Assembly (NCBI RefSeq): GCF_001758465.1
Contig: NZ_MJIC01000004.1
Span: 186,001-250,000, forward strand
Reading direction: 5' to 3'
Length of the DNA: 64,000 nucleotides
From: Marisediminitalea lipolytica
GTDB lineage: Bacteria; Pseudomonadota; Gammaproteobacteria; Enterobacterales; Alteromonadaceae
In this document: positions 1 through 8,925 of the stretch, in pieces
How the letters are laid out: the number at the start of each line of letters is the position of its first letter
How positions within the stretch are numbered: the first letter of the stretch is position 1
Program-made: the position numbers and the translations under genes
The notes under the pieces: generated by a model
What the model was told of the DNA's origin: nothing
What the model saw: the letters and a program-made list of their open reading frames with translations, nothing else
The model's database searches: none

Positions 1-60
1 GCTGGCAGGCGTTACGCTGGGTCATTGCTCCTTAACCCGGTACCTGGTACCCGAATGTTA

Positions 61-1074
61 ATGGAGAAGAACGTGACAACACCTTATCAACTTGATGAAT
101 TAAACCGTGAGTCCACCTATGGCGGGGTGGGCGAAGACGCCGATGAACGGGAAATCCCGGTTATCGATTTTAGCGACTTTACCCAGCGCAAAGCGCAAAT
201 TACCGAAGCCCTCTGGCACGCGGCTACCGAGGTGGGTTTTTTTCAGATTGCCAATCACGGCATTTCGCAACAGGCCATCAATAATGCGTTTACCACGGCT
301 GAGCAGTTTTTTGCATTAAGCGAAGAGACTAAAGCGCAATATCCACGCCCAAAAGGGGCTAATGTAGGCTGGGAGTCGTTGAGTCAGGTTCGGCCAAGTA
401 CCGGCACACCAGATCAGAAAGAATCTTATCAGATCACCCGCCCATTCATGCAAGGGCTGTGGCCTACCGAGGAGGAACTACCCGGGTTTGCCACAGAGAT
501 GCTGGATTTTGAGCAACAGTGCTGGCAGGTAGGTATGCAGGTACTCAGTTGTTTTGCCGATAAACTGGGCTTTGATACTGACTTTTTTACCCAGGCCCAT
601 GATCCGGCCAGTGGTGCCTATCAAAGTACACTCAGGCTGTTACATTACTACCCGACCACGCCGGTTGAAGAGCAGGGCAAGCTGTGGCGGGCAGGCGCCC
701 ATACCGACTTTGATTGCTTAACGCTGCTGTTTCAGCACGAAGGCCATGGCGGGCTGCAAGTTTGCCCCGGCAAAGAGGCGCAGGAAGGGCGCTGGACCAA
801 CGTGCCGCCCCGGGGCGATGTGATCACCTGTAATATTGGTGACATGTTACAGCGCTGGAGTGATGATGCATTGCAATCCAACCTGCACCGGGTACGCATG
901 CCCAAAACAGGTGAATATACCGGCAGCCGCCAGTCAATCGCGTTCTTTTGTCAGGCAAATAAAGATAAGCTTATCGAAGGACCCGCAAACAAATACCCGC
1001 CCATTACCGCCGAGGATTTTTTAAATCAGCGTATTCAGGCGAATTTTACCAAAGCGGACGGTGGGGGTTACTAA
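61..1074 (+). CDS. 2-oxoglutarate/Fe(II)-dependent oxygenase, isopenicillin N synthase-like
   Basis: Soluble non-heme iron oxygenase of the isopenicillin N synthase superfamily. These enzymes couple 2-oxoglutarate decarboxylation to oxidation of a small substrate, which cannot be told here. The N-terminal DIOX_N-type segment (IPVIDFSDF, then VGFFQIANHGI) is followed by the jelly roll. The iron triad is visible as HTD in AGAHTDFDCLTLL and the distal His in NLHRVRMP, with the 2-oxoglutarate arginine in RQSIAFF. The frame is open to a TTG at 25. I chose the ATG at 61, but the GTG at 73 has a better Shine-Dalgarno (GGAGAAG at 63-69) and may be the true start. It converges on the ABC operon and the two share a terminator region. 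Confidence 0.85.
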   Translation: MEKNVTTPYQLDELNRESTYGGVGEDADEREIPVIDFSDFTQRKAQITEALWHAATEVGFFQIANHGISQQAINNAFTTAEQFFALSEETKAQYPRPKGANVGWESLSQVRPSTGTPDQKESYQITRPFMQGLWPTEEELPGFATEMLDFEQQCWQVGMQVLSCFADKLGFDTDFFTQAHDPASGAYQSTLRLLHYYPTTPVEEQGKLWRAGAHTDFDCLTLLFQHEGHGGLQVCPGKEAQEGRWTNVPPRGDVITCNIGDMLQRWSDDALQSNLHRVRMPKTGEYTGSRQSIAFFCQANKDKLIEGPANKYPPITAEDFLNQRIQANFTKADGGGY

Positions 1075-1126
1075 AACCGGACAAAGTCCGGTTTTATCCC
1101 GGAAACGCCGTAAGGTGTTATCCGGG
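1073..1126. terminator. Bidirectional terminator region, two hairpins
   Basis: A perfect 10-bp stem (1073-1082 with 1086-1095, loop AAA) begins in the stop codon of the oxygenase. It has A-rich and T-rich flanks on both strands. A second stem (CCCGGA 1098-1103 with TCCGGG 1121-1126, inner CGCC/GGTG) follows. Together they separate the oxygenase from the convergent ABC operon. Confidence 0.75.
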
Positions 1127-1171
1127 CTCCCCCCCAAAAAGTCTGACTACCTGAAATAGGCTGAAGCGGTT

Positions 1172-2428
1172 TTATTCAGAGTGCAGGGCGTCTATGGGAT
1201 TGAGTTTTGACGCCTTGATTGCCGGGAATACGCCAAAGCCAACGCCCACCAAAAGGCAAATGGAAACCGATAAAACAATTGCGGTTAAAGACCAACTGAC
1301 CGCCCATTCAGAGTAAAAGCCGATAATTTCTGAAAGTACCAGTCCAAACACAATACCCAGCAATCCCCCGACAATGGAAATCACAAAACTTTCGGCAATA
1401 AACTGTAATTTTATATCCTGCTGAGTTGCGCCTACCGCGCGGAGCAGGCCAATTTCCTTGGTGCGCTCCAGCACGTTGGCCAGCATGATATTCATAATAC
1501 CGATCCCGCCTACCAGCAACGAGATACCGGCTACGCAGGCCATCACGATATTAAAAATGCGCTGGGTGTTTTCCTGCTGAGCCAGCAGTTCGACCGGAAT
1601 AATCAGGCTGTAGTCTTCCACCCCACCGTGGCGTTGGCTTAGCAGCTGGGTTATCGCTTTGGCTGCCAGAATGGTTGAGTAGTCTTCCTGTACCTCAAAC
1701 TTTACTACGTCCAGCTCGTTCGCCAGGGGTTCGGTATTTAACTTTTTCTGGCTGGTCGACAGTGGGATAAACACCCGGTTGCGATCGCCATTAATTTTTA
1801 CCCCCTGAAAAGCCTCTTTATTAAAGGCGGGGGCGGCAATAACGCCGATTACTTCAAACCAGACATGATTAATTTTAAGAAACTGGCCAACCGGCTGCTG
1901 GTTGGGGAACAAGCTGGTGGCAACATCAGCGCCAAGCACCGCAACCTGAGCAACATGACGTTCATCATCTGCGTTTAATAAGCGCCCGGTTGCTGCTGTC
2001 ATACTGGCTAAGTCAAAATAACTGCTGGTAACACCTACGGCGCTGGCCTCGGTTTTGGCAAAGTCACTGTACAGGGCAAATAATTTGATTTGTTTCTCGC
2101 CGCTGAAACTGGTTAAAAAGGGCAGGGTGGCCATGGCCGCTTCTACATCGGCAAAGTTTAATCCCAGCGATTCTTCGCGAATGTCCTTAAGCTCTTCCGA
2201 TGAATAGCTTTTCGCTTCCACTATCAGGTTTTGTAAGCCCATGGAACCTATCATTTTAAGGGCTTCCTGTTCGGCGCCTTTACCAATATTAAGCATGGCA
2301 ATAACGGCGCCGACGCCAAAAATCATGCCCAGTAATGTGAGGAAGGTACGCAACTTTTGTGCGAGTAGTTCCTGTAAGGCATCGGATACCAGCAGGCGTG
2401 CTTTGGCTAAGGTCAGCTGACTCAACAT
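1172..2428 (-). CDS. MacB-type ABC transporter permease (FtsX/MacB_PCD)
   Basis: Membrane subunit of a tripartite or mechanotransmission ABC system. It has the MacB architecture: one N-terminal membrane segment (about residues 25-48, LRTFLTLLGMIFGVGAVIAM), a large periplasmic MacB_PCD domain, then the FtsX domain with three C-terminal segments and the conserved GGIGIMNIML...RTKEIGLLRAVGA stretch. It lacks a fused ATPase; that is encoded separately at the head of the operon. It is the last gene of a translationally coupled operon: its start overlaps the stop of the adaptor before it by one base (TAATG). Substrate unknown; MacB relatives export peptides, lipopeptides or macrolides. Confidence 0.88.
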   Translation of the reverse strand: MLSQLTLAKARLLVSDALQELLAQKLRTFLTLLGMIFGVGAVIAMLNIGKGAEQEALKMIGSMGLQNLIVEAKSYSSEELKDIREESLGLNFADVEAAMATLPFLTSFSGEKQIKLFALYSDFAKTEASAVGVTSSYFDLASMTAATGRLLNADDERHVAQVAVLGADVATSLFPNQQPVGQFLKINHVWFEVIGVIAAPAFNKEAFQGVKINGDRNRVFIPLSTSQKKLNTEPLANELDVVKFEVQEDYSTILAAKAITQLLSQRHGGVEDYSLIIPVELLAQQENTQRIFNIVMACVAGISLLVGGIGIMNIMLANVLERTKEIGLLRAVGATQQDIKLQFIAESFVISIVGGLLGIVFGLVLSEIIGFYSEWAVSWSLTAIVLSVSICLLVGVGFGVFPAIKASKLNPIDALHSE

Positions 2429-3612
2429 TAAATTAACTCCCGGTAAGACAGGGCAATCTGATCCCCTTCGCTCAGGCCATTGATCACTTCAACAAAGTGC
2501 AGGTTTTTTTCGCCGATATCGATTTGCTGGCGGCTAAAGCCAGCGCCTTGTTGGCGGAACACATAGTTAACACCCTGTTCGTTATAAATTGCCTGCGTAG
2601 GCACCATAAGCCGGGTGTCGCCTTTGGCTACCTCTATCTGCGCGTTTAGCTTTCTGCCTGGTGACAGCAGCGCAGAGTCCTGATCATCAATGTCGATAAC
2701 CACTTCAAAATATTTGGTGGGGTCCGCACGGGTAATGGTTCTGGAAAAGCCGGAGACCTGTTTAAGTGTGCCGCTAAAGTGCTTATCCGGGTACGCTTCC
2801 AGCGTGATAGTAACCGCCTGACCCGGCTCGAGCCCTATTGCCTGCTTATCCAGCACAAAGCCTTTGGCCTGCATTTGGGATAAGTCCGGTAATTTAGCGA
2901 TAGGACGGCCCGGAAAAACCGTTTCGCCAATGGCCGGCTTTTCACCCCGCCAGTTGGCTTCGTACACCAAAAGACCGTCATAAGGTGCATATACTTCAAG
3001 GGTTTCGATGGCAGATTTGATTTGGTCGTACTTTTGTTCGCTGCCTTTTTTACGGATATCCAGCACATCAATGGCGCTGCTGTTTTGTTCTACAACGCTT
3101 TCTTTTTTCCAGTCCAGATAATTATCCTTAGCACCGAGATATTCCTTATTCTGCATGTTCTCGATAATTTCGATACGCGAATAGACTCTCAGATCGTCAA
3201 TGGTGAATTCGTCGGCAAAGGCGAACTCTTTAACCACCAGGGCTTTATCTACCTCAACATCCTGAGATTCCTGGGCCAGCGTGCTGCGGTTAAGCTTCAT
3301 GTCTTCTTCCAGCAACATCATTGCTAGCAGTTCTTTGCGCATATCCAGATTCAGCTGTTCGGCGTCAAACCGTGCAATGAGCTGGCCTTTTTTCACGTTG
3401 GTGTATTCTTTTTCCAGCCAGGCAATAGTCATAGGGCGGCGACTGGATGCACCAATTGCAGTCGCACTGGCCGCTTCAAGTTCACCTTTTACCGGCACAA
3501 TTAACTCAAACGACTGGCGCTTTACCTGATAGGTAGGAATGGTTTGTTGTGTTTCGCCACAGGCGCTAAGCATAAGAGGCGCAAGCAGGCAGGTTAACCA
3601 GGCTAATTTCAT
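2428..3612 (-). CDS. HlyD/MacA-family periplasmic adaptor (lipoprotein), adaptor 1
   Basis: Membrane-fusion adaptor expected to link the inner-membrane permease to an outer-membrane channel. The N-terminus is a lipoprotein signal with lipobox LSAC, so it is predicted to be lipid-anchored. After it come a biotinyl-lipoyl half (ELEAASATAIGASSRR), a helical hairpin of roughly 120 residues, the second lipoyl half (APYDGLLVYEANWRGEKPAIGETVFPGRPIAKLPD) and a beta-barrel ending in a membrane-proximal domain. It overlaps the preceding adaptor gene by four bases. It is the third of three consecutive adaptors in one operon, which is unusual, as MacAB-type operons normally carry one. Confidence 0.85.
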   Translation of the reverse strand: MKLAWLTCLLAPLMLSACGETQQTIPTYQVKRQSFELIVPVKGELEAASATAIGASSRRPMTIAWLEKEYTNVKKGQLIARFDAEQLNLDMRKELLAMMLLEEDMKLNRSTLAQESQDVEVDKALVVKEFAFADEFTIDDLRVYSRIEIIENMQNKEYLGAKDNYLDWKKESVVEQNSSAIDVLDIRKKGSEQKYDQIKSAIETLEVYAPYDGLLVYEANWRGEKPAIGETVFPGRPIAKLPDLSQMQAKGFVLDKQAIGLEPGQAVTITLEAYPDKHFSGTLKQVSGFSRTITRADPTKYFEVVIDIDDQDSALLSPGRKLNAQIEVAKGDTRLMVPTQAIYNEQGVNYVFRQQGAGFSRQQIDIGEKNLHFVEVINGLSEGDQIALSYRELI

Positions 3613-4610
3613 GATAAGTTATCCTCCTGCACTTCAATATTGGCTTTCATGCCGGGGCGCATTCGGCTCGGATCAATCTTTTCCAGCTCTATCTCAACAT
3701 CAAAGACGATACTCAGATTTGATGAGGATTTTTCTTTATATGCTTCCCCCAGCGACACCACCGTGCCGGCGTAGGGGACTTCCGGATAAGCATCCAGAGT
3801 GACTTTTACTTTAGAGCCAATGCTCAGCTTAGCGGTGTCGGCTTCATCAAACTGGGCTTTCACGGCCAGTTTATCCAGTGATGGGATGGTTAATACGGTT
3901 CGCCCCATAAAAACGGTATCGCCTACGGCGACCTTTTCGCCATCCGGATCGGCTTTATACATGATCAAGCCGGCTTTGGGTGATGTAATGGTTAACCGGG
4001 TTATGTCTTTTTCGGTTTGACTCAGCTTAGACTGCAAACGCTTGATTTTACTCTGCGCCAGCTGTTCGTTGAGTTCCCGGGTAGTGGTAAACTGCTGCGC
4101 CTGCTGAGTGGCCTGGGCTAAGCGGGCTTTGGCAATTTCAAAGGCCTTTTGCTGTTTTTCTTTTTCTACACGCTTGGTTGAAATGTCCACAATTTCAGCC
4201 AGGCGCTGCTCTTTTTCGTAGTTCATCTGTGCCTCAGCCAGTGCCAGCTTGAGTTCTTCCCGCCGGGCTTCATTTTCGAGCAACGTCTTTTCGTAGTTTT
4301 TCTTTTCTGCCTCCAGCTCACTGCGCTGTTCAATCAGCTTGGTTTGTAACTGCTGACCGTCAAACTTTAACAGCCTGTCTCCGGTCTTAACGTGGGTGTT
4401 TTCAGGCACTAAAAATTGCACTTTCATTTGCCACATGCCACGAATCGATGGCGGTGAAATGCTCGCGCTGTCCAGCGACACAATTTCGCCAGAGGCGGTC
4501 AGTACTGTAGACAACGGAGCTGCTGCACTGCGCTGCGAAGTGGTCTCATCACTACAGGCTGTTATCAGCAAGGCCGTAGTCACGGCCATAAAGGTTGCTT
4601 TAATTGTCAT
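3609..4610 (-). CDS. HlyD/MacA-family periplasmic adaptor (lipoprotein), adaptor 2
   Basis: Second adaptor of the ABC operon. I start it at the ATG at 4610, which gives a clean lipoprotein signal (MTIKATFMAVTTALLITACS) and a 10-11 bp overlap with the preceding gene. An upstream ATG at 4643 would add eleven charged residues before the signal. It has a long, strongly heptad-like coiled coil (about residues 75-170, rich in E, K, Q and A) flanked by lipoyl halves (SPKAGLIMYKADPDGEKVAVGDTVFMG). The coiled coil is longer and more regular than in adaptor 1, so the three proteins are not simple recent duplicates. Confidence 0.85.
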   Translation of the reverse strand: MTIKATFMAVTTALLITACSDETTSQRSAAAPLSTVLTASGEIVSLDSASISPPSIRGMWQMKVQFLVPENTHVKTGDRLLKFDGQQLQTKLIEQRSELEAEKKNYEKTLLENEARREELKLALAEAQMNYEKEQRLAEIVDISTKRVEKEKQQKAFEIAKARLAQATQQAQQFTTTRELNEQLAQSKIKRLQSKLSQTEKDITRLTITSPKAGLIMYKADPDGEKVAVGDTVFMGRTVLTIPSLDKLAVKAQFDEADTAKLSIGSKVKVTLDAYPEVPYAGTVVSLGEAYKEKSSSNLSIVFDVEIELEKIDPSRMRPGMKANIEVQEDNLS

Positions 4611-5589
4611 GGCTGTTTTCCTTTGCCGCTGGGATAACCACACGTACGCTCATGCCCGGTAACAGTTTTTGTGCCGGAAGCTCGGCAAAGGCCAGTTCAA
4701 TCTGATAATAAGCGCTGTCTCCCCAGCCTGCTTTTTTCTCTGGCTGTGACACTTCGTTGGTCACGGTGGCCTGATACTGAGTGCCCGGATAAGCGTCCAG
4801 CGAGACCATTGCCTGCTGACCCACGGCGACTTTGTCGGCGTCAATTTCGTGAACCCATGCGTCAATTTTAAACCCGTTAATATCCTGAACTTCCATCACT
4901 TTCATGGCGGCCTGCAAAGAGGTGCCCGCGGTAATTTTTTCGTTGGTCCATGGGTGATACATATGACTAACCACGCCGGTTAAAGCGGATTTAACGTTTA
5001 ACCGGGTCAGCTGATAACGCTGATACTCGATGTTTTCCTCAAGTTTGGTAATTTCAATTTGTTGCTTTTGCAGGGTATTTTCCCGCTCTATCTGTTTTTG
5101 TTGTAACGCCTGGCGGGCTTTAAATTGCTCAACCAGCGCGCGTTCCAGGGTCAGCTTGTACTGGCCTTTGTCATACTCACTTACATCATCACTGATAATG
5201 TCGGCTTCGATGCGGGCCTTTTCTACTTCCAGGTTCGCAATGGTTAAAGCACTCTGGGCGTCGGTTACGGCCTGATCGAGTTCCATTTGCTTGCTCTGGC
5301 GTTCCAGTTTTTGCGTGCTGAGCGAATCTTCGTTTTGTTCCAGCTGGGCATCCACACTGCCAGAATCGAACACGGCAATAGTGTCGCCAGGATTGACAAT
5401 AGTGCCTTCGTCCACCATCCACTGAATCTGAATGTTCCAACGGTCTGTACGCGGCGCACTGACCACCTGGATGTCAGCAGAAGAGACTTTGCCGGTTACC
5501 AACAGCGGGCTTCTGGTGGCGGCTGCGGCAACCTGTGATAGCAAAGCCAGGCTGCCAGTCAGTATGCAGACAAAATAATTGAGCTTCAT
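4600..5589 (-). CDS. HlyD/MacA-family periplasmic adaptor, adaptor 3
   Basis: First adaptor after the ATPase gene. It has a Sec-type signal peptide (about residues 1-23, ending AAAATRS) without an obvious lipobox cysteine, unlike its two neighbours. It contains a coiled coil of about 110 residues, a lipoyl half (VKSALTGVVSHMYHPWTNEKITAG) and the beta-barrel segment with the VSLDAYPGTQYQATV motif shared with adaptor 2. Its start overlaps the ATPase stop by four bases (ATGA). Co-occurrence of two lipidated and one soluble or Sec-processed adaptor in one operon suggests a mixed adaptor ring; this is inference. Confidence 0.85.
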   Translation of the reverse strand: MKLNYFVCILTGSLALLSQVAAAATRSPLLVTGKVSSADIQVVSAPRTDRWNIQIQWMVDEGTIVNPGDTIAVFDSGSVDAQLEQNEDSLSTQKLERQSKQMELDQAVTDAQSALTIANLEVEKARIEADIISDDVSEYDKGQYKLTLERALVEQFKARQALQQKQIERENTLQKQQIEITKLEENIEYQRYQLTRLNVKSALTGVVSHMYHPWTNEKITAGTSLQAAMKVMEVQDINGFKIDAWVHEIDADKVAVGQQAMVSLDAYPGTQYQATVTNEVSQPEKKAGWGDSAYYQIELAFAELPAQKLLPGMSVRVVIPAAKENSHDN

Positions 5590-6275
5590 GGGTTAAGTTT
5601 CTCGTTGATGATCTGACCGTCTTTCATGGTGATCACTTTTTGGGCGTAATCGGCAATGTTTTCTTCGTGGGTCACCATTACTATGGTTTGTCCCTGCTGA
5701 TGAAGTTCAGTCAGTAACGCCATAATGTCATCAGAGGTTTTACTGTCCAGGTTACCGGTGGGTTCGTCGGCCAGAATCATGCTGGGGTTGTTAATAAGCG
5801 CTCTGGCAATAGCAACGCGCTGACGCTGTCCGCCAGACATTTCAAAGGGGCGGTGATGCATGCGATGCCCAAGCCCCACCTTGTCCAGCAGGGTTTTTGC
5901 CCGAGCGGTGGCGTCGGCATCAGCTACATCGCTGTAGCGCAGGGGCAGCTTTACATTGCCTATGGCATCAAGTTTGGGCAGCAGGTGAAAGGTCTGGAAA
6001 ATAAAACCAATATGCTCGTTGCGAATTTTCGACAGCGCCTCGTCTGAAAGCGAACTTACCGCTTCGCCATTTAACCAGTACTCGCCGCTGTCGGGTGTAT
6101 CCAGACACCCCAGCATATTCATCATGGTTGACTTGCCGGAGCCGGAGCTACCCATAAAGGCGACGAACTCGTTTTCGTTAACAGTCAGTGAAACGTCGTT
6201 TAGTGCTACCACGGTTTCTTCGCCGTTGGTAAAACTTTTACGAATATTCTTAAGGCTAATCATTGGTTTTTGCAC
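5586..6275 (-). CDS. ABC transporter ATP-binding protein, MacB/LolD type
   Basis: Cytoplasmic ATPase that powers the permease at 1172-2428. All motifs are intact: Walker A GSSGSGKST (about residues 41-49), the LolD/MacB-typical NMLGCLDTPDSG stretch, Q-loop FIFQTFHLLP, signature MSGGQRQRVAIARAL, Walker B ILADEPTGNLD and the switch histidine in MVTHE. Its 229 residues match stand-alone LolD-type subunits. It is the first gene of a five-gene coupled operon (ATPase, three adaptors, permease). No outer-membrane TolC gene is in the operon, so an unlinked TolC is presumably used. Confidence 0.93.
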   Translation of the reverse strand: MQKPMISLKNIRKSFTNGEETVVALNDVSLTVNENEFVAFMGSSGSGKSTMMNMLGCLDTPDSGEYWLNGEAVSSLSDEALSKIRNEHIGFIFQTFHLLPKLDAIGNVKLPLRYSDVADADATARAKTLLDKVGLGHRMHHRPFEMSGGQRQRVAIARALINNPSMILADEPTGNLDSKTSDDIMALLTELHQQGQTIVMVTHEENIADYAQKVITMKDGQIINEKLNP

Positions 6276-6335
6276 GTTATTATCTTTCTGTCGGTTCGCA
6301 CTAAGGCATGCAGAATTGCTACTTTAGTGGTGTCT

Positions 6336-6363
6336 GTATTATCAAACAAGTCAATAAATACAA
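6336..6363 (-). promoter_or_regulatory. Putative sigma-70 promoter of the ABC operon
   Basis: On the minus strand TTGTAT (6363-6358) and TAATAC (6341-6336) are 16 bp apart, about 60 bp before the ATPase start. The match is moderate and unsupported by other data. Confidence 0.4.
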
Positions 6364-6481
6364 GTGGTGCGTCCTGGTAACAGTTAGTTACAAATAAGTA
6401 TAAATCGCGATCTTTTCCTTGCTTCGCTTATAGAATCTTGGTAAAAAGTCAACGCCTTTGTGGAATGTAGTAATATTTCAC

Positions 6482-6499
6482 TGTAAACCAAAATGTACA
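6482..6499 (+). promoter_or_regulatory. TyrR-box-like operator upstream of aroF-tyrA
   Basis: TGTAAA, six bases, TGTACA: 11 of the 12 arm positions match the TyrR box (TGTAAA-N6-TTTACA). It lies about 100 bp before aroF in the 325-bp divergent intergenic region. In E. coli TyrR with tyrosine represses aroF-tyrA, so the position fits. I see no second box and did not fix the promoter. Confidence 0.6.
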
Positions 6500-6600
6500 T
6501 CTTTATTTTTTGTCTGGCTCTGCTTTACTTATCTCATGCTGAGCAATACGAATTGAGCCGTACAATGAGACTATTCATCAATTAAGAGCGACCCTGACCC

Positions 6601-7692
6601 ATGATTAAGGACACCATCAACAATATTCATGTTAACGCTGAAAAGGTACTGGTAACACCTGACGCGTTGGCCGCGGAACTGCCCGCATCTGATCGGGCAC
6701 TGGATGTCATCAGACAGTCCCGCCAAATCATTTCAGATATTATCCATCGTCGTGATCACCGTATGCTGGTGGTTTGTGGCCCATGTTCAATCCACGATAT
6801 CGAAGCAGCAAAAGACTACGCTTTACGCTTAAAAGAGCTACATGAGTGTTATAAAGACACCTTGTACATTGTTATGCGTGTGTACTTTGAAAAGCCCAGA
6901 ACCACCACCGGCTGGAAAGGGTTAATCAACGATCCGCACATCAACGATACCTTTGACATCGAGACCGGCTTACGTAAAGCCCGCGAACTGCTGATCTGGC
7001 TGGCCGAACTGGAACTGCCGGTGGCTACCGAAGCGCTGGACCCAATCAGCCCGCAGTATCTGGCTGAATTATTCAGTTGGAGCGCCATTGGTGCGCGTAC
7101 CTCTGAGTCACAAACTCACCGTGAAATGGCCAGCGGCTTATCCATGCCGGTAGGCTTTAAAAATGGTACTGACGGTAGTCTGGATATCGCTATCAATGCG
7201 CTTAAGTCTGCGGCGTCTTCACACCGTTTTATGGGTATTAACAAGCAGGGGCAGGTTAGTATTATTGAAACCGCGGGTAATCCCGACGGCCATATTATTT
7301 TACGTGGCGGCAAGCAACCTAACTATGATTCAGTGTGTGTGTCTGAATGTGAAGAATGGATGGACTCTGCCGGTTTAACTGCTGGCCTGGTGGTCGATTG
7401 TTCACATGCTAATTCCAATAAGGATTATCGTCGTCAGCCGCTGGTGGCGAAAAACGTGGTAAACCAAATTCTGGAAGGCAATCAGTCGATTATCGGTATT
7501 ATGCTGGAAAGTCACTTAAAAGCAGGCAATCAAAAATCCGATGGCGTGGCGTTTAGTGACCTGGAATACGGCGTGTCAATTACCGATGGTTGTATAGATT
7601 GGGAGACCACAGAAAGTCTGCTGGCACAAATGCGTGACAAGCTGATAACTGTGTTACCATTACGCCAAAACAAGCGTACGGAATTAGCCTGA
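6601..7692 (+). CDS. aroF: 3-deoxy-7-phosphoheptulonate (DAHP) synthase, class I
   Basis: Catalyses phosphoenolpyruvate + erythrose 4-phosphate to DAHP, the first step of the shikimate pathway, in the cytoplasm. Hallmarks include LVVCGPCSIHD, RVYFEKPRTTTGWKGLINDP, GFKNGTDG and VDCSHANSNKD. Its 363 residues are close to the 350-356 of the E. coli isoenzymes. The isoenzyme cannot be told from fold alone, but the linkage to tyrA three bases downstream copies the E. coli aroF-tyrA operon and points to the tyrosine-sensitive AroF form. This is supported by the TyrR-like box upstream. Confidence 0.93.
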   Translation: MIKDTINNIHVNAEKVLVTPDALAAELPASDRALDVIRQSRQIISDIIHRRDHRMLVVCGPCSIHDIEAAKDYALRLKELHECYKDTLYIVMRVYFEKPRTTTGWKGLINDPHINDTFDIETGLRKARELLIWLAELELPVATEALDPISPQYLAELFSWSAIGARTSESQTHREMASGLSMPVGFKNGTDGSLDIAINALKSAASSHRFMGINKQGQVSIIETAGNPDGHIILRGGKQPNYDSVCVSECEEWMDSAGLTAGLVVDCSHANSNKDYRRQPLVAKNVVNQILEGNQSIIGIMLESHLKAGNQKSDGVAFSDLEYGVSITDGCIDWETTESLLAQMRDKLITVLPLRQNKRTELA

Positions 7693-7695
7693 TAT

Positions 7696-8853
7696 ATGTC
7701 TCAAAACGACCAGCAACAGTCTGCCCGCCAGCTGGATGAATTACGCCGGGGAATCGATGAGCTGGATAGTCAGCTCATCGAATTACTGGCGAAACGCGCG
7801 GCGCTAACCAGTAAAGTAGGTGACGTAAAAGCGAAAACCGGCATGCCGATCTATGTGCCGGAGCGCGAGGCTGAACTGCTGGAAAAGCGTAAAAATCAGG
7901 CTGCTGAGTGCGGCGTGTCTGAATCGCTGGTCGAAGATTTACTGCGCAGAATCATGCGTGAGTCATATCATATTCAGAATAACCGTTACCGCTGCATTAA
8001 CCCGGGTATCAAACGCGTAGTCATTATTGGTGGTGCCGGTGCCCTGGGTAAGGTTTTTGTGGGTTTGTTTGAGCGCAGTGGCTACAAGGTTGATGTGCTC
8101 GAAAAAGACGATTGGCACCGGGCCGATGAGGCGTTTAAAGAGGCCAGCCTGGTGTTGGTTTCTGTGCCTATCAATTTGACTGTCGACGTTATCGAAAAAC
8201 TCAGTACCTTGCCGTCAGATTGTATTCTGGCCGACATCACCAGTATCAAGGATAAGCCGCTTGAGGCGATGATGAAAGTGCATCCGGGACCAGTTGTGGG
8301 TTTACATCCAATGTTTGGGCCCGATGCTCCCGGTATGATCAAACAGGTGGTGGTGATATGTCATGGCCGTCAGCCACAGGCGTACGAGTGGTTGCTCGCA
8401 CAAATGCAAACCTGGGGAGCCACATTGTTTGAAGTCACCGCCGAAGAGCATGACAAAGCCATGGCGTTTATTCAGGTTATGCGCCACTTTAATACCTTTG
8501 TTTATGGTGCTCATCTGGCTGGAGAAAATCCAAATCTCGCGCTGTTAACGCAGTTAAGTTCGCCGATCTATCGACTGGAACTGGCCATGGTCGGACGACT
8601 TTTTGCTCAATCCCCTACACTTTATGCCGATATTATCTTTAATAATCCGGAAAATTTCTTATTATTAAAACGTTTCCACCAACGTTTTGGTGAAGCCCTG
8701 GCTATTTTGGACAAGGGCGATAAAGCCGAATTTATCCGCCAGTTTAACGAAATTGGCGCATGGTTTGGCGATTATGCACAAACCTGTCTGGTCGATAGTA
8801 AACGATTATTACTTAAGGCTGATGACGATCAAATGCTGAGGACAGGTGCCTGA
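7696..8853 (+). CDS. tyrA: Bifunctional chorismate mutase / prephenate dehydrogenase (T-protein)
   Basis: Converts chorismate to prephenate and then 4-hydroxyphenylpyruvate for tyrosine synthesis. Residues 1-95 are an AroQ-type chorismate mutase ([26 protein letters not shown]). The remainder is an NAD-dependent prephenate dehydrogenase with nucleotide-binding motif [14 protein letters not shown] and catalytic-region HPMFGPD. The length (385) is slightly above E. coli TyrA (373). It is directly behind aroF, almost certainly co-transcribed. Confidence 0.95.
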   Translation: MSQNDQQQSARQLDELRRGIDELDSQLIELLAKRAALTSKVGDVKAKTGMPIYVPEREAELLEKRKNQAAECGVSESLVEDLLRRIMRESYHIQNNRYRCINPGIKRVVIIGGAGALGKVFVGLFERSGYKVDVLEKDDWHRADEAFKEASLVLVSVPINLTVDVIEKLSTLPSDCILADITSIKDKPLEAMMKVHPGPVVGLHPMFGPDAPGMIKQVVVICHGRQPQAYEWLLAQMQTWGATLFEVTAEEHDKAMAFIQVMRHFNTFVYGAHLAGENPNLALLTQLSSPIYRLELAMVGRLFAQSPTLYADIIFNNPENFLLLKRFHQRFGEALAILDKGDKAEFIRQFNEIGAWFGDYAQTCLVDSKRLLLKADDDQMLRTGA

Positions 8854-8925
8854 ACAGCAAAAAGTAAACTAGCAGAAGACTGGTTAAAAACGACTAAACG
8901 GTGTTATTTTTAACGGACTTTCTGC

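Noticed and set aside
3022..3327. Plus-strand ORFs opposite the adaptor genes
   Set aside because: They are antisense to genes with clear domains and signal peptides and have no family features.
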